64,000 bases of DNA from an uncultured Pseudomonadota bacterium (lineage in GTDB: Bacteria; Pseudomonadota; Gammaproteobacteria; Burkholderiales; SG8-39), in contig CAIXPL010000004.1 of the NCBI GenBank assembly GCA_903921325.1, positions 1 through 64,000 of the forward strand. The letters run 5' to 3'. Position numbers and translations under genes: made by a program. Under the pieces are notes generated by a model. The model searched no databases. It was not told where the DNA came from and saw only the letters and a program-made list of their open reading frames with translations. Numbering within the stretch: position 1 is the stretch's first letter; every line of letters begins with the position of its first letter. Positions 16,535 through 24,913 of the stretch are shown in pieces.

Positions 16535-18730
16535 ATGCCGCAACTACTCGATAAAACGATAAACATCCTTAAAATCAAATACCTTCGTGGGCCCAGTCAG
16601 TGGACCTACGACCCGGTGATGGAAGTTTGGATCGACATCGGCGAGCTGGAAGAGTACCCCTCTGATCGGATTCCCGGTTTCTATGAGCGGCTGGTTGCCA
16701 GCGTGCCCAGCCTGCAGGAGCATCGCTGCAGCATTGGTGAACCAGGCGGATTCCTGCAACGGGTGCGCGAAGGCACCTGGCCCGGACACATCCTGGAGCA
16801 CCTCACGCTCGAATTGCAGCACCTCGCCGGGTTCCCCGGCGGGTTCGGCCGCGCCCGCGATGGTGACCGGGTTGGCGTCTACCGGGTCGTGGTGAGCACC
16901 TGGCACGAAAAAATCACCCTGACCGCATTTCACCAGGCGCGCGAACTGCTGCTCTCGTTGATCCAGGATCGCAGCGGCCCCCAGACCGATGTGGCTGCGC
17001 TGGTGGCCGAATTGCGCGACATGGCCGACGATCTTTGCCTCGGCCCGAGCACCGCCTGCATCGTCGCGGCGGCTGAAGCCCGTCGCATTCCCTCGATCCG
17101 GCTCTCCGATGGCAATCTCGTGCAACTGGGCTATGGTGCCCGCCAGCGGCGTATCTGGACCGCGGAGACCGATCGGACCAGCGCCATTGCCGAAGGCATT
17201 TCGCGCGACAAGTACCTCACCAAGAGTCTTCTGTCGTCGGTCGGTATCCCGGTGCCGCATGGCCAGTTGGTCAACAACCCGGCGCACGCCTGGGAAGTCG
17301 CCCAGGAGATCGGGCTGCCAGTCGTGGTCAAACCCCAGGATGGCAATCATGGCCGTGGGGTCATTCTGAATCTGGTCACCCAGAAGGAAGTCGAAACTGC
17401 GTACTCGGTGGCCGTTGATGAAGGCAGTGGCGTGATCGTCGAGCGCTACATCCCCGGTGAAGAGCATCGTCTGCTGGTGGTCGGTGATCGTGTGGTGGCG
17501 GCGGCGCGCGGCGAAGTGGCCCGCGTGATTGGCGATGGCGCACACACGGTGAGAGAGTTGATCGATTTGCAGTTGAATTCCGACCCGCGGCGTGGCGTGA
17601 ATGAAGATTCGCCGCTCAATCCGGTGCGGATCGACCAGGCAGTCACCCTGGAGCTCAGCCGCCAGGGGCTGGACGCTGACAGCCGCCCGCTCGACGGTCA
17701 GTCAGTGATGATTCAACCCAACGGCAATGTCGCCATCGATGTGACCGACCGCGTGCATCCGCAGGTGGCCCGGCAAGTCGCCCTCGCCGCCCGCATGGTC
17801 GGCCTGGAGATTGCCGGTGTCGATCTGGTGGCGCTCGATATCGGCCGGCCGCTCGCCGAGCAGGGCGCGGCCATCGTCGAGGTCAACGCCGGCCCCGGAT
17901 TGTTGATGCACTTGAAGCCCGTGTCCGGGCAGGCACAACCGGTAGGCGAGGCAATCGTCAACCAACTGTTTCCCAATCATGTCGATTGCCGCATTCCAGT
18001 TGTCGGCGTGAGCGGGTCGCACGGCCGCACCGTGGTGGCTGAACTGATCAGCCACTTCATGCGACTGGCCGGGCACCACGTCGGACTGGCCTGCGCCAAC
18101 GGCCTTTATTTTGATGAACGTCAGGTGCAAAAAGGCGATGCCGGCGACTGGGAAAGCGCGCGTCGCATTCTGCTCAATCCCGCCGTCGATGTCGCGGTGA
18201 TCGAAAATGGCACCCGCACCCTGCTCGATGAAGGCTTTGCCTATGATCGTTGCCAGATCGGCGTTATCACCCATATCGACCCGGAAGAGCGCCATCCGGA
18301 CTGTGCCCTCACCGATACCGATCACCTGATCACTGCAATGCGCTCGCAAGTCGACGTGGTGCTCGCATCGGGCGCGGCGATCCTCAATGCCGATGATGCG
18401 CTGGTCGCGCCGCTCGCGCGACTGTGCGATGGCGAAGTAATTTTCTTCTCGCGCGATGCGCAATCCGAGCAGATTCAATCGCATCTGCAAAGTGGCGGGC
18501 GCGCCGTGGTGATAGGCAAAAACCGCATTTGTCTGCAACAGGGCCATGGCCACTCGGGCGTGGTGCACCCGCTCGTGATCTCCCATATCCGGTGTCTGCG
18601 TGGCTCCTCGAAAGCACCACTGGTCGCCGCGGCCATTGGGGCGGCATGGGCGCTTGGGCTCTCGCCCCAACTGATCGAAGCGGCGATCGAAACCTTTGAT
18701 CGCGAGGCCTCTGCACTGCTGGTGGCCTGA
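16535..18730 (+). CDS. cyanophycin synthetase-like protein CphA' with degenerate ligase site
   Basis: This is a paralog of cyanophycin synthetase (731 aa). The N-terminal domain begins ILKIKYLRGPSQW. The central ATP-grasp domain is intact, with KPQDGNHGRGV (about residues 265-275) and VEVNAGPGLLMHL (about 445). The C-terminal Mur-ligase-like half is altered: where CphA has G-T-N-G-K-T, this has GSHGRT (about residue 490), so the P-loop lysine is replaced by Arg. The chain ends soon after ALGLSPQLIEAAIE, without the last Mur ligase lobe. It may add only one amino acid, use a dipeptide as CphA2 does, or assist CphA. cphA follows 1 base after its stop. A tandem cphA/cphA' pair is known in Cupriavidus necator H16. 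Confidence 0.9.
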   Translation: MPQLLDKTINILKIKYLRGPSQWTYDPVMEVWIDIGELEEYPSDRIPGFYERLVASVPSLQEHRCSIGEPGGFLQRVREGTWPGHILEHLTLELQHLAGFPGGFGRARDGDRVGVYRVVVSTWHEKITLTAFHQARELLLSLIQDRSGPQTDVAALVAELRDMADDLCLGPSTACIVAAAEARRIPSIRLSDGNLVQLGYGARQRRIWTAETDRTSAIAEGISRDKYLTKSLLSSVGIPVPHGQLVNNPAHAWEVAQEIGLPVVVKPQDGNHGRGVILNLVTQKEVETAYSVAVDEGSGVIVERYIPGEEHRLLVVGDRVVAAARGEVARVIGDGAHTVRELIDLQLNSDPRRGVNEDSPLNPVRIDQAVTLELSRQGLDADSRPLDGQSVMIQPNGNVAIDVTDRVHPQVARQVALAARMVGLEIAGVDLVALDIGRPLAEQGAAIVEVNAGPGLLMHLKPVSGQAQPVGEAIVNQLFPNHVDCRIPVVGVSGSHGRTVVAELISHFMRLAGHHVGLACANGLYFDERQVQKGDAGDWESARRILLNPAVDVAVIENGTRTLLDEGFAYDRCQIGVITHIDPEERHPDCALTDTDHLITAMRSQVDVVLASGAAILNADDALVAPLARLCDGEVIFFSRDAQSEQIQSHLQSGGRAVVIGKNRICLQQGHGHSGVVHPLVISHIRCLRGSSKAPLVAAAIGAAWALGLSPQLIEAAIETFDREASALLVA

Positions 18731-18731
18731 G

Positions 18732-21329
18732 GTGGACATCTCCAACATCCGCATGCTGCGTGGCCCCAATCTGTGGGGTCGCCACACCGCTGTGCAAGCG
18801 ATCGTCTCGTGCACCGAGGCAGAGTGCTCCATTGATCGGCTGCCACAGTTCGAATCCAGGCTGCGTGCCTTGTTCCCGCAGATACGCCTGATGCGCAACA
18901 GGGGCTCTGAACAGACCCTGTCGCTTGCCCATGTGCTCGAACACGCCGCACGTGGCTTGCAGGCCGAGGCCGGTTGTCCGATCTCCTTCAGCCGTACCGT
19001 GCCGACGATCGAGGCCGGCGTGTACCAGGTGGTCGTGCAGTACAGCGAGGAAGCCGTTGGCCGGCTTGCATTCGATTCCGCACTCGAATTGATTGAGGCA
19101 GCTCGTGAAGCCCGCGGCTTTGATCTGGGCGCTGCGCTCAAAGCCCTCGCCGATCTCGACGCCGATGTACGTCTGGGACCCAGCACCGGTGCGATCGTGG
19201 ATGCCGCGATCAAGCGCAATATCCCGTTTCGCCGCATGACCGAAGGCAGCATGGTGCAGCTCGGCTGGGGCAGCCATCAGAAGCGCATCTGGGCCGCCGA
19301 GACCAGCAACACAAGCGCCATTGCAGAATCCATCGCCCAGGACAAGGAGCTCACCAAACGCCTGCTGCACGCGGCCGGCATTGCGGTGCCGATCGGCGTG
19401 GTGGTGGATAACCCCGAGGATGCGTGGCGCGCAGTACGCAACCTGCCTGGCGGCGCGGTGATCAAACCCTGCAACGGCAATCAGGGCAAGGGCGTGACGG
19501 TGCTCGCACAAACCGAGCAGCAAGTCCGTGCCGGCTTTGAAGTCGCCCGCCAATACGACTCCAAGGTGATCGTCGAGCGCTATGTGCCCGGGCAGGACTA
19601 CCGCTTTCTGGTCATTGGTGACCGTCTGATCGCGGCAGCCCGCCGCGAGCCAGCACAGGTGACCGGTGACGGGCAACACACCATCCGCGAACTGGTCGAA
19701 ATCGAAAATCGTGACCCGCGCCGCGGTGATGGTCATGCCACTGCGCTCACCAAAATTCCGCTTGATGCGATCGCCCAGGCCACGCTGGCCAAGCGCAGCC
19801 TTACCTTTGACAGCGTCCCGTCGCGCGGTGAACGGGTGTTTCTGCGCAACAACGCCAATCTGAGCACTGGCGGCACGGCCACCGATGTGTCCGATGATGT
19901 TCACCCCGATCTGGCGGCCAGCGTGGTGGCCGCCGCCCAGATGGTCGGCCTGGACATCTGCGGCATCGATGTGATGTGCGAGACCGTCCATAAGCCGCTG
20001 GAAGAACAAGGCGGTGCCATCCTTGAGGTAAACGCAGCACCGGGCTTGCGCATGCATTTGCACCCCTCCTATGGCAAAGGCCGTGCGGTCGGTGACGCAA
20101 TCATCGACATGATGTTTCCGGCCGGCGAAGACGGCCGAGTACCGGTGGTGGCGGTGACCGGCACCAATGGCAAGACCACCACGGTCAGACTCACCGCCCA
20201 CCTGCTGCAGACCACCGGGAAGCGAGTCGGCATGACCACCACCGACGGGATCTACGTATCGGGTGAACGCATCGACACCGGCGATTGCAGCGGGCCGCGC
20301 AGTGCGCGCAATGTGCTGATGCATCCGGACGTCGATGCCGCCGTGTTCGAGACTGCACGTGGCGGTCTGTTGCGCGAAGGGCTTGGATTCGATCGCTGCA
20401 CGGTGGCGGTGGTCACCAATATCGGACAGGGCGATCACCTGGGGCTGGGCTATATCACCAGCATCGAGGATCTGTCGGTGTTGAAATGGGTGGTGGTGCA
20501 GAGCCTGCCGGTCGATGGCACGGCGGTGTTGAACGCGGCCGATCCCATTGTGGCGAAGATGAGCGCCACCTGTCCTGCGGAGGTGATTTTCTTTGCCCAG
20601 GACCCGCATAACCCGGTCATCTCGGTTCACCGCGCACAAGGCAAACGGGCCATCGTGGTTCAGGATGGCGCCATGATTGGAGTACTTGGCAAACAGGTCG
20701 TCTGGCAGGTGCCGTTGGCGCAGATTCCGCTCACGCAGAACGGGACGATAGGCTTTCAGATTGACAATGCCATGGCGGCCAGCGGCGCCGCCTGGGCGCT
20801 CGGTGTGCCGGCAGAACAGATCGCTGCAGGGCTCGGCAGTTTTGTCAACGACGCCGATTCAGCACCCGGCCGGTTCAATGTCTTTCACTATCGTGGCGCA
20901 ACTGTGATTGCCGACTATGGCCACAATGCCGATGCGATGCGTGCGCTGGTCGGTGCAGTCAACGCCATGCCCGCGGGCAGGCGCCATGTGGTGATCAGCG
21001 GCGCCGGTGATCGGCGCGATGCGGACATCCGCGATCAGACCCGCATCCTCGGCGAGGCATTCGATTCGGTCATTCTGTATCAGGATCAGTGCCAGCGCGG
21101 ACGTGCCGACGGTGAAGTGCTGGCGCTGTTGCAGGCCGGTTTGCAAGGCGCCACACGGGCGCGCGAGGTGTGCGAAATTCGCGGCGAATTTCTCGCCATT
21201 GACACCGCCCTGGCGCAGCTGGAGCCCGGCTCGATCTGTCTCATTCTGGTCGATCAGGTCGAAGAATCGCTCGCCTATATTCGCCAGCGGATTGCTGAAT
21301 CTGAGTTCGAGGCACTGCCGGCGGCCTAG
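18732..21329 (+). CDS. cphA: cyanophycin synthetase
   Basis: Cyanophycin synthetase (865 aa, usual length) builds multi-L-arginyl-poly-L-aspartate, a nitrogen-storage polymer, by ATP-dependent addition of Asp to the backbone and Arg to side chains. The start is GTG 18732, one base after the cphA' stop, since the next residues (ISNIRMLRGPNLW) match the family N-terminus. The ATP-grasp domain has KPCNGNQGKGV (about residues 245-255) and EVNAAPGLRMHLHP (about 432). The Mur-ligase-like domain has the intact P-loop GTNGKTT (about 477) and the lobe motif DYGHNADAM (about 730). It is probably co-transcribed and coupled with cphA'. Cytoplasmic granules are the expected product. No cyanophycinase gene is in the window. 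Confidence 0.95.
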   Translation: MDISNIRMLRGPNLWGRHTAVQAIVSCTEAECSIDRLPQFESRLRALFPQIRLMRNRGSEQTLSLAHVLEHAARGLQAEAGCPISFSRTVPTIEAGVYQVVVQYSEEAVGRLAFDSALELIEAAREARGFDLGAALKALADLDADVRLGPSTGAIVDAAIKRNIPFRRMTEGSMVQLGWGSHQKRIWAAETSNTSAIAESIAQDKELTKRLLHAAGIAVPIGVVVDNPEDAWRAVRNLPGGAVIKPCNGNQGKGVTVLAQTEQQVRAGFEVARQYDSKVIVERYVPGQDYRFLVIGDRLIAAARREPAQVTGDGQHTIRELVEIENRDPRRGDGHATALTKIPLDAIAQATLAKRSLTFDSVPSRGERVFLRNNANLSTGGTATDVSDDVHPDLAASVVAAAQMVGLDICGIDVMCETVHKPLEEQGGAILEVNAAPGLRMHLHPSYGKGRAVGDAIIDMMFPAGEDGRVPVVAVTGTNGKTTTVRLTAHLLQTTGKRVGMTTTDGIYVSGERIDTGDCSGPRSARNVLMHPDVDAAVFETARGGLLREGLGFDRCTVAVVTNIGQGDHLGLGYITSIEDLSVLKWVVVQSLPVDGTAVLNAADPIVAKMSATCPAEVIFFAQDPHNPVISVHRAQGKRAIVVQDGAMIGVLGKQVVWQVPLAQIPLTQNGTIGFQIDNAMAASGAAWALGVPAEQIAAGLGSFVNDADSAPGRFNVFHYRGATVIADYGHNADAMRALVGAVNAMPAGRRHVVISGAGDRRDADIRDQTRILGEAFDSVILYQDQCQRGRADGEVLALLQAGLQGATRAREVCEIRGEFLAIDTALAQLEPGSICLILVDQVEESLAYIRQRIAESEFEALPAA

Positions 21330-21341
21330 AGAGTAAGTACA

Positions 21342-21377
21342 GCCTGCCGCCGGCAGACTGACACGACAGCGGCAGGC
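21342..21377 (+). terminator. hairpin after cphA, possible terminator
   Basis: A perfect 9-bp inverted repeat (GCCTGCCGC / GCGGCAGGC) with an 18-base loop lies 12 bases past the cphA stop, between convergent genes. There is no T run, so intrinsic termination is doubtful. Confidence 0.3.
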
Positions 21378-21428
21378 AGTGCGCAGGCTTCCCCGAATCG
21401 ACGAATCGCTGTCCGCGCAGCCCCCTCG

Positions 21429-23465
21429 CTAACGCTGCAGTACCTCAAACAGATTCGAGAAGCTGTCGGTCCAGGGACGAAATCCGGGACGCCCCTGTGC
21501 AGGCAAGCCGGCCCTCAAGGGCTCAGGCAACGCTGCCGCCACCGCGGGTGGCAGCATCAACACCCAGACCGAATGCCGGCAGTGCGGCGTCGCGCTATTG
21601 GGGTCCAGATCGAACACCAGCGCCGTGCGATCGAGGCTGGCCGCGGCCGCCGCCATCACCGGTTGCAGGTCAAGGTAGTGATTGGTGATATGCAAGGCGA
21701 GTATGCCCTCAGGTGCCAGATGGGTAAGGTACATCTGCATCGCCTCAAGGGTGACCAGATGCACCGGGATCGAATCACCTGAAAACGCATCAATCGCCAG
21801 CAAGTCAAATTGTTGCGATGGCTCGCCTTCGAGCATCAGTCGCGCATCGCCCAGGACAGGGATGATGGTTGCAGGGCTGTCGCTCAAGTAGGTGAATTGA
21901 CTGCGTGCCGCTTCGATCACCTGATCGTTGATTTCGTAGAGCCGCAGCGTGTCACCGGTGCGGCCGTAGACTGCCAGTGTCCCGGCGCCCAGACCGACTA
22001 TCCCCAGTTTGCGTGGCCGCTCGGCAGGCAGGCTTTGAATCGCGCGGGCCACACCCGAGCTCTCACAGTAATAGGCGGTCGCAGTGCGGCGCAGCGCCGG
22101 GGCGAGCAGCTGCTCTCCATGCACGATCGTACCGTGCAACATCACACGCTTGGCGTCAGGCTCACCGAGGTATCGGTCCTCGACTCGCGTCTGACTGTAA
22201 AAATTGCGCATGACCAGGCGGTAGCCCTGGGTGTACTCGAGAGACATCAGCCCAAGCCGGACGGCATAGGCAGCCAGAACGATCAGCATCACAATGCGCC
22301 AGCGGGCAGCACTGGCAGACCACAGCACGATGACGGTGAGACTCGCACATGACAACAAGCCCAGGGGCAGTTCATAGTAGGCGTTGAACGCCGCCGGTGC
22401 GACCAGACCTACGAGCGTGCCACCCAAGGCGCCACCAATTGAGAGCATCAGGTAAAAAAGCGTCAGATGCCGCACCGCGGGCTTGCGCCGGGTGAGCTCA
22501 CCGTGGCAGACCATGCAGAGAACAAACAAAGCGGCGCAGATCAAACCGACCGGTAGTGCCACGCCGCTTGCGCGATCAATGGCGTAGTGGATCGCGAACA
22601 GCGCAATCGGCACAGCGGCAAGAAACAGCGGACGCACGTAGTAGCGCGGCGCATCAAAACACAAGATGAAAGTGAGCAGATAGAGCGCGAGTGGCAGCAC
22701 CCACAAGAACGGCACCGGTGCCACATCCGAAGTCAGTTGCCGGGTAAGGCTCAACAGCAGGATCGATGCGGTCGCGGCCAGCCCTGCCCACAGCAGGCAT
22801 TGCAGCTTGCCGGGCTCTGGCGCATCGGTGGCGCCACTCACCTCGACACTTGCCTCGCGATCGTGGCGACGCCAGACCAGCAGGGCGGTGCTCAGACAAA
22901 AGGCAACAAACCCGGCATACAGCGCCGACCACAGGGTCGATTGCGTGTGCACTTCGAAGACCGGTTCAACCGCGATCGGATAAGCAATCAATGCGGCCAT
23001 CGAAGCCAGATTGGACAGGGCATACAGCCGATAGGGCCTGGCGCTGGAGGCGCCCGCGGCACCTGCCGCATGGACGCGGGCATACCAGGCCTGCATCAGC
23101 GGACCAGTGGTCGAGAGCATCAAGTACGGGGCACCTACCGAGAGTGCCAGCACCATGCATACGCCAAGACTGGGATTGCTCGACGCAAAGGACTTCCATT
23201 GCGGGTCAGCGGCCACTGGCAACATGGCAAGGCTCAACACGAGCAGGATGCCATGTACGATCACCTGGCGCCGGGTTGACAGGTGTTCATGCAACCAGTG
23301 CACGTAGCCATAGCCGATCAGCAGTTCGGCCTGGAAGAACAACATGCACACACTCCAGACCGACGAGGAGCCGCCGAACCAGGGCAAAATCTGCTTGGCG
23401 ATCAGCGGCTGCACCAGAAACAGCAGAAACGCTGACAGAAAGGTCGTGCAGGCGAAAGCTGGCAA
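21429..23465 (-). CDS. membrane-anchored spermidine synthase-like protein
   Basis: This 678-residue fusion has an N-terminal half of about a dozen membrane helices (residues 1-430) and a C-terminal spermidine-synthase-fold, SAM-type domain. In the latter, GIVGLGAGTLAVYG (about residue 495) is the nucleotide-binding loop, LYEINDQVIEAA the acidic strand 2, and LLAIDAFSGDSIPVHL the catalytic-site strand (about 575-590). Such proteins are common in proteobacteria and called fused MFS/spermidine synthase, but polyamine synthesis has rarely been shown. TTG 23465 is the only start near the first helix, since an in-frame stop lies just upstream. It converges with cphA and sits downstream of tRNA-Lys. 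Confidence 0.87.
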   Translation of the reverse strand: MPAFACTTFLSAFLLFLVQPLIAKQILPWFGGSSSVWSVCMLFFQAELLIGYGYVHWLHEHLSTRRQVIVHGILLVLSLAMLPVAADPQWKSFASSNPSLGVCMVLALSVGAPYLMLSTTGPLMQAWYARVHAAGAAGASSARPYRLYALSNLASMAALIAYPIAVEPVFEVHTQSTLWSALYAGFVAFCLSTALLVWRRHDREASVEVSGATDAPEPGKLQCLLWAGLAATASILLLSLTRQLTSDVAPVPFLWVLPLALYLLTFILCFDAPRYYVRPLFLAAVPIALFAIHYAIDRASGVALPVGLICAALFVLCMVCHGELTRRKPAVRHLTLFYLMLSIGGALGGTLVGLVAPAAFNAYYELPLGLLSCASLTVIVLWSASAARWRIVMLIVLAAYAVRLGLMSLEYTQGYRLVMRNFYSQTRVEDRYLGEPDAKRVMLHGTIVHGEQLLAPALRRTATAYYCESSGVARAIQSLPAERPRKLGIVGLGAGTLAVYGRTGDTLRLYEINDQVIEAARSQFTYLSDSPATIIPVLGDARLMLEGEPSQQFDLLAIDAFSGDSIPVHLVTLEAMQMYLTHLAPEGILALHITNHYLDLQPVMAAAAASLDRTALVFDLDPNSATPHCRHSVWVLMLPPAVAAALPEPLRAGLPAQGRPGFRPWTDSFSNLFEVLQR

Positions 23466-23543
23466 GTCGGTCGCTCAATGCTGGGACGGACCGCGGACCC
23501 ACAACGGACCCGCTCGGTCAGGCGGTCAGGGCGTGCAAGGTAC

Positions 23544-23619
23544 TGGTGGGTCGGGCGGGACTCGAACCCGCGACCAACGGATTAAAAGTCCGCTGCTCTA
23601 CCGACTGAGCTACCGACCC
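23544..23619 (-). tRNA. tRNA-Lys (anticodon TTT)
   Basis: The cloverleaf on the minus strand has acceptor stem GGGTCGG / CCGACCC with A73 and encoded CCA. The D arm is AGCTCAGTCGGTAGAGC, the anticodon stem GCGGA / TCCGT with loop CTTTTAA (anticodon TTT), and the T loop TTCGAGT. The gene is 76 nt. Its CCA end lies about 80 bases upstream of the spermidine-synthase-like gene on the same strand. Confidence 0.97.
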
Positions 23620-23832
23620 AAAATACTAGGAGCCGAGCGTCGGTCCAGGTCGAACGACACGCGCCGTCGTTCCTATCCACCGATCAAACTGCGGAATCGA
23701 AGCGAGGCCGGATTCTAGGCGGGCCACCGAGGGGTGTCAATGCGGCCGCCTGCGCCATTGCGCGGGAAGATTCCGTGTGCGAGTCTCAATCGGGCCGGTG
23801 AACGGGCATTGAGCCGGTCGTTCAAACCGCCG

Positions 23833-24624
23833 TCACTGCGCTTGCATTTTTGTGGCCAGCGGGTCGGATCGGTGCAGCGCCAGGACGTTGATGCCCAAAG
23901 GAATCAGGCTGTATCCGAGATCGGTCAGGAATTTTGTGATTGCTGCTTCGTCGGATTTGATTTTTTCAATCATCAATTGAGGGGTGTGGCGCGCGAGCGT
24001 CTTGCGCGCCCCACGCAGCGCGTCGAGCTCCATGCCTTCAATGTCAATTTTCATGAAATCCAGCCGATCGACATTGAGCTCGTCAATGGCGACCATGCGG
24101 GTGCTTTGCAGCGCGCTGTAATCAATGACCTGTCCAATGAATTCCGTGTTCGCTGTTTTGCGCAACTCGAGGCTGCCAAAGCTGGACGGCACGAAATAAT
24201 CAGGCATCGGCACGCCGATCTCACCGCTGGTGGCGCCCACCGCCGCCCAGATTGCTCGGGCATTGAAGCAGTTGTTAAGCGTGATGTTGCCGGCGAGCGC
24301 ATAGAAGATTCGTTCCTGCGCTTCAAACGCCACCACCTGACCCCATCCGTGCATGAACTTGGCCCACTCAATGGTATGCACACCGACGTTCGCCCCGCAA
24401 TCGATGGCCACGACACCCGCGCCATAGTTGACCTTTCTTGATTCCAGCAGGTTCAACGCCAGATCGACTTCCTCCTGGTCAAAGGCTGACGTATTGAGCA
24501 ATTGATAGCCCACGCCATAACCCATGCTGTCCTTCTCGACATAGTCGTGGCGGTTGACCAGCATCGTGCCGTGATTGGTCGCGGTGAGGACAAAGGCGGT
24601 TGGGCGGGTAGCCGAGCTTTTCAT
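23833..24624 (-). CDS. FkbM-family SAM-dependent methyltransferase
   Basis: This 263-residue protein belongs to the FkbM family, SAM-dependent methyltransferases that usually O-methylate sugars or polyketides. The SAM loop is VVAIDCGANVGVHTIEWA (about residues 72-89). The acidic strand 2 is VVAFEAQERIF. The FkbM core FMKIDIEGMELDALRG (about 188-203) is the strongest identifier. ATG 24624 is preferred; the upstream 21 residues are His- and Cys-rich and unlikely. A good minus-strand promoter lies about 150 bases upstream, so it may be expressed on its own. The TPR/glycosyltransferase gene is next upstream on the same strand, which suggests glycan decoration (inference). Confidence 0.87.
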   Translation of the reverse strand: MKSSATRPTAFVLTATNHGTMLVNRHDYVEKDSMGYGVGYQLLNTSAFDQEEVDLALNLLESRKVNYGAGVVAIDCGANVGVHTIEWAKFMHGWGQVVAFEAQERIFYALAGNITLNNCFNARAIWAAVGATSGEIGVPMPDYFVPSSFGSLELRKTANTEFIGQVIDYSALQSTRMVAIDELNVDRLDFMKIDIEGMELDALRGARKTLARHTPQLMIEKIKSDEAAITKFLTDLGYSLIPLGINVLALHRSDPLATKMQAQ

Positions 24625-24770
24625 GGTCGCAATTGCTTCGCAGTGAGAGTGATTCGATACGTGGCAAGACACCTGGCACGCAGCCAACCGCGCGGGGTGA
24701 GTGGGCCGGGCGCTGCTACAGAACGCCGTGCCGGAGCACTCTGGATAAGAGACATGACGTGGAGCGATCT

Positions 24771-24798
24771 ACTATAGAAGCGCGCCTGCGTGCGTCAA
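24771..24798 (-). promoter_or_regulatory. candidate sigma-70 promoter for the FkbM gene
   Basis: On the minus strand TTGACG (24798-24793) is followed by a 16-base spacer and TATAGT (24776-24771), 5/6 matches in each box. Transcription would start near 24764, leaving a leader of about 140 bases before ATG 24624. Confidence 0.5.
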
Positions 24799-24913
24799 GT
24801 GCAAATGGCCGCGATGGCGTTCAAATTCATCGACCAGGTCACAAATCGCGGGTGCACCTGCCACTCAAGGCACCGATCCGCATGCAAGGCAAGACACCAA
24901 GCCACGGGCAGCA

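Noticed and set aside
18384..20639. Long minus-strand frame opposite cphA
   Set aside because: It lies antisense to strong CphA motifs, and shows His-rich composition typical of mirror frames.
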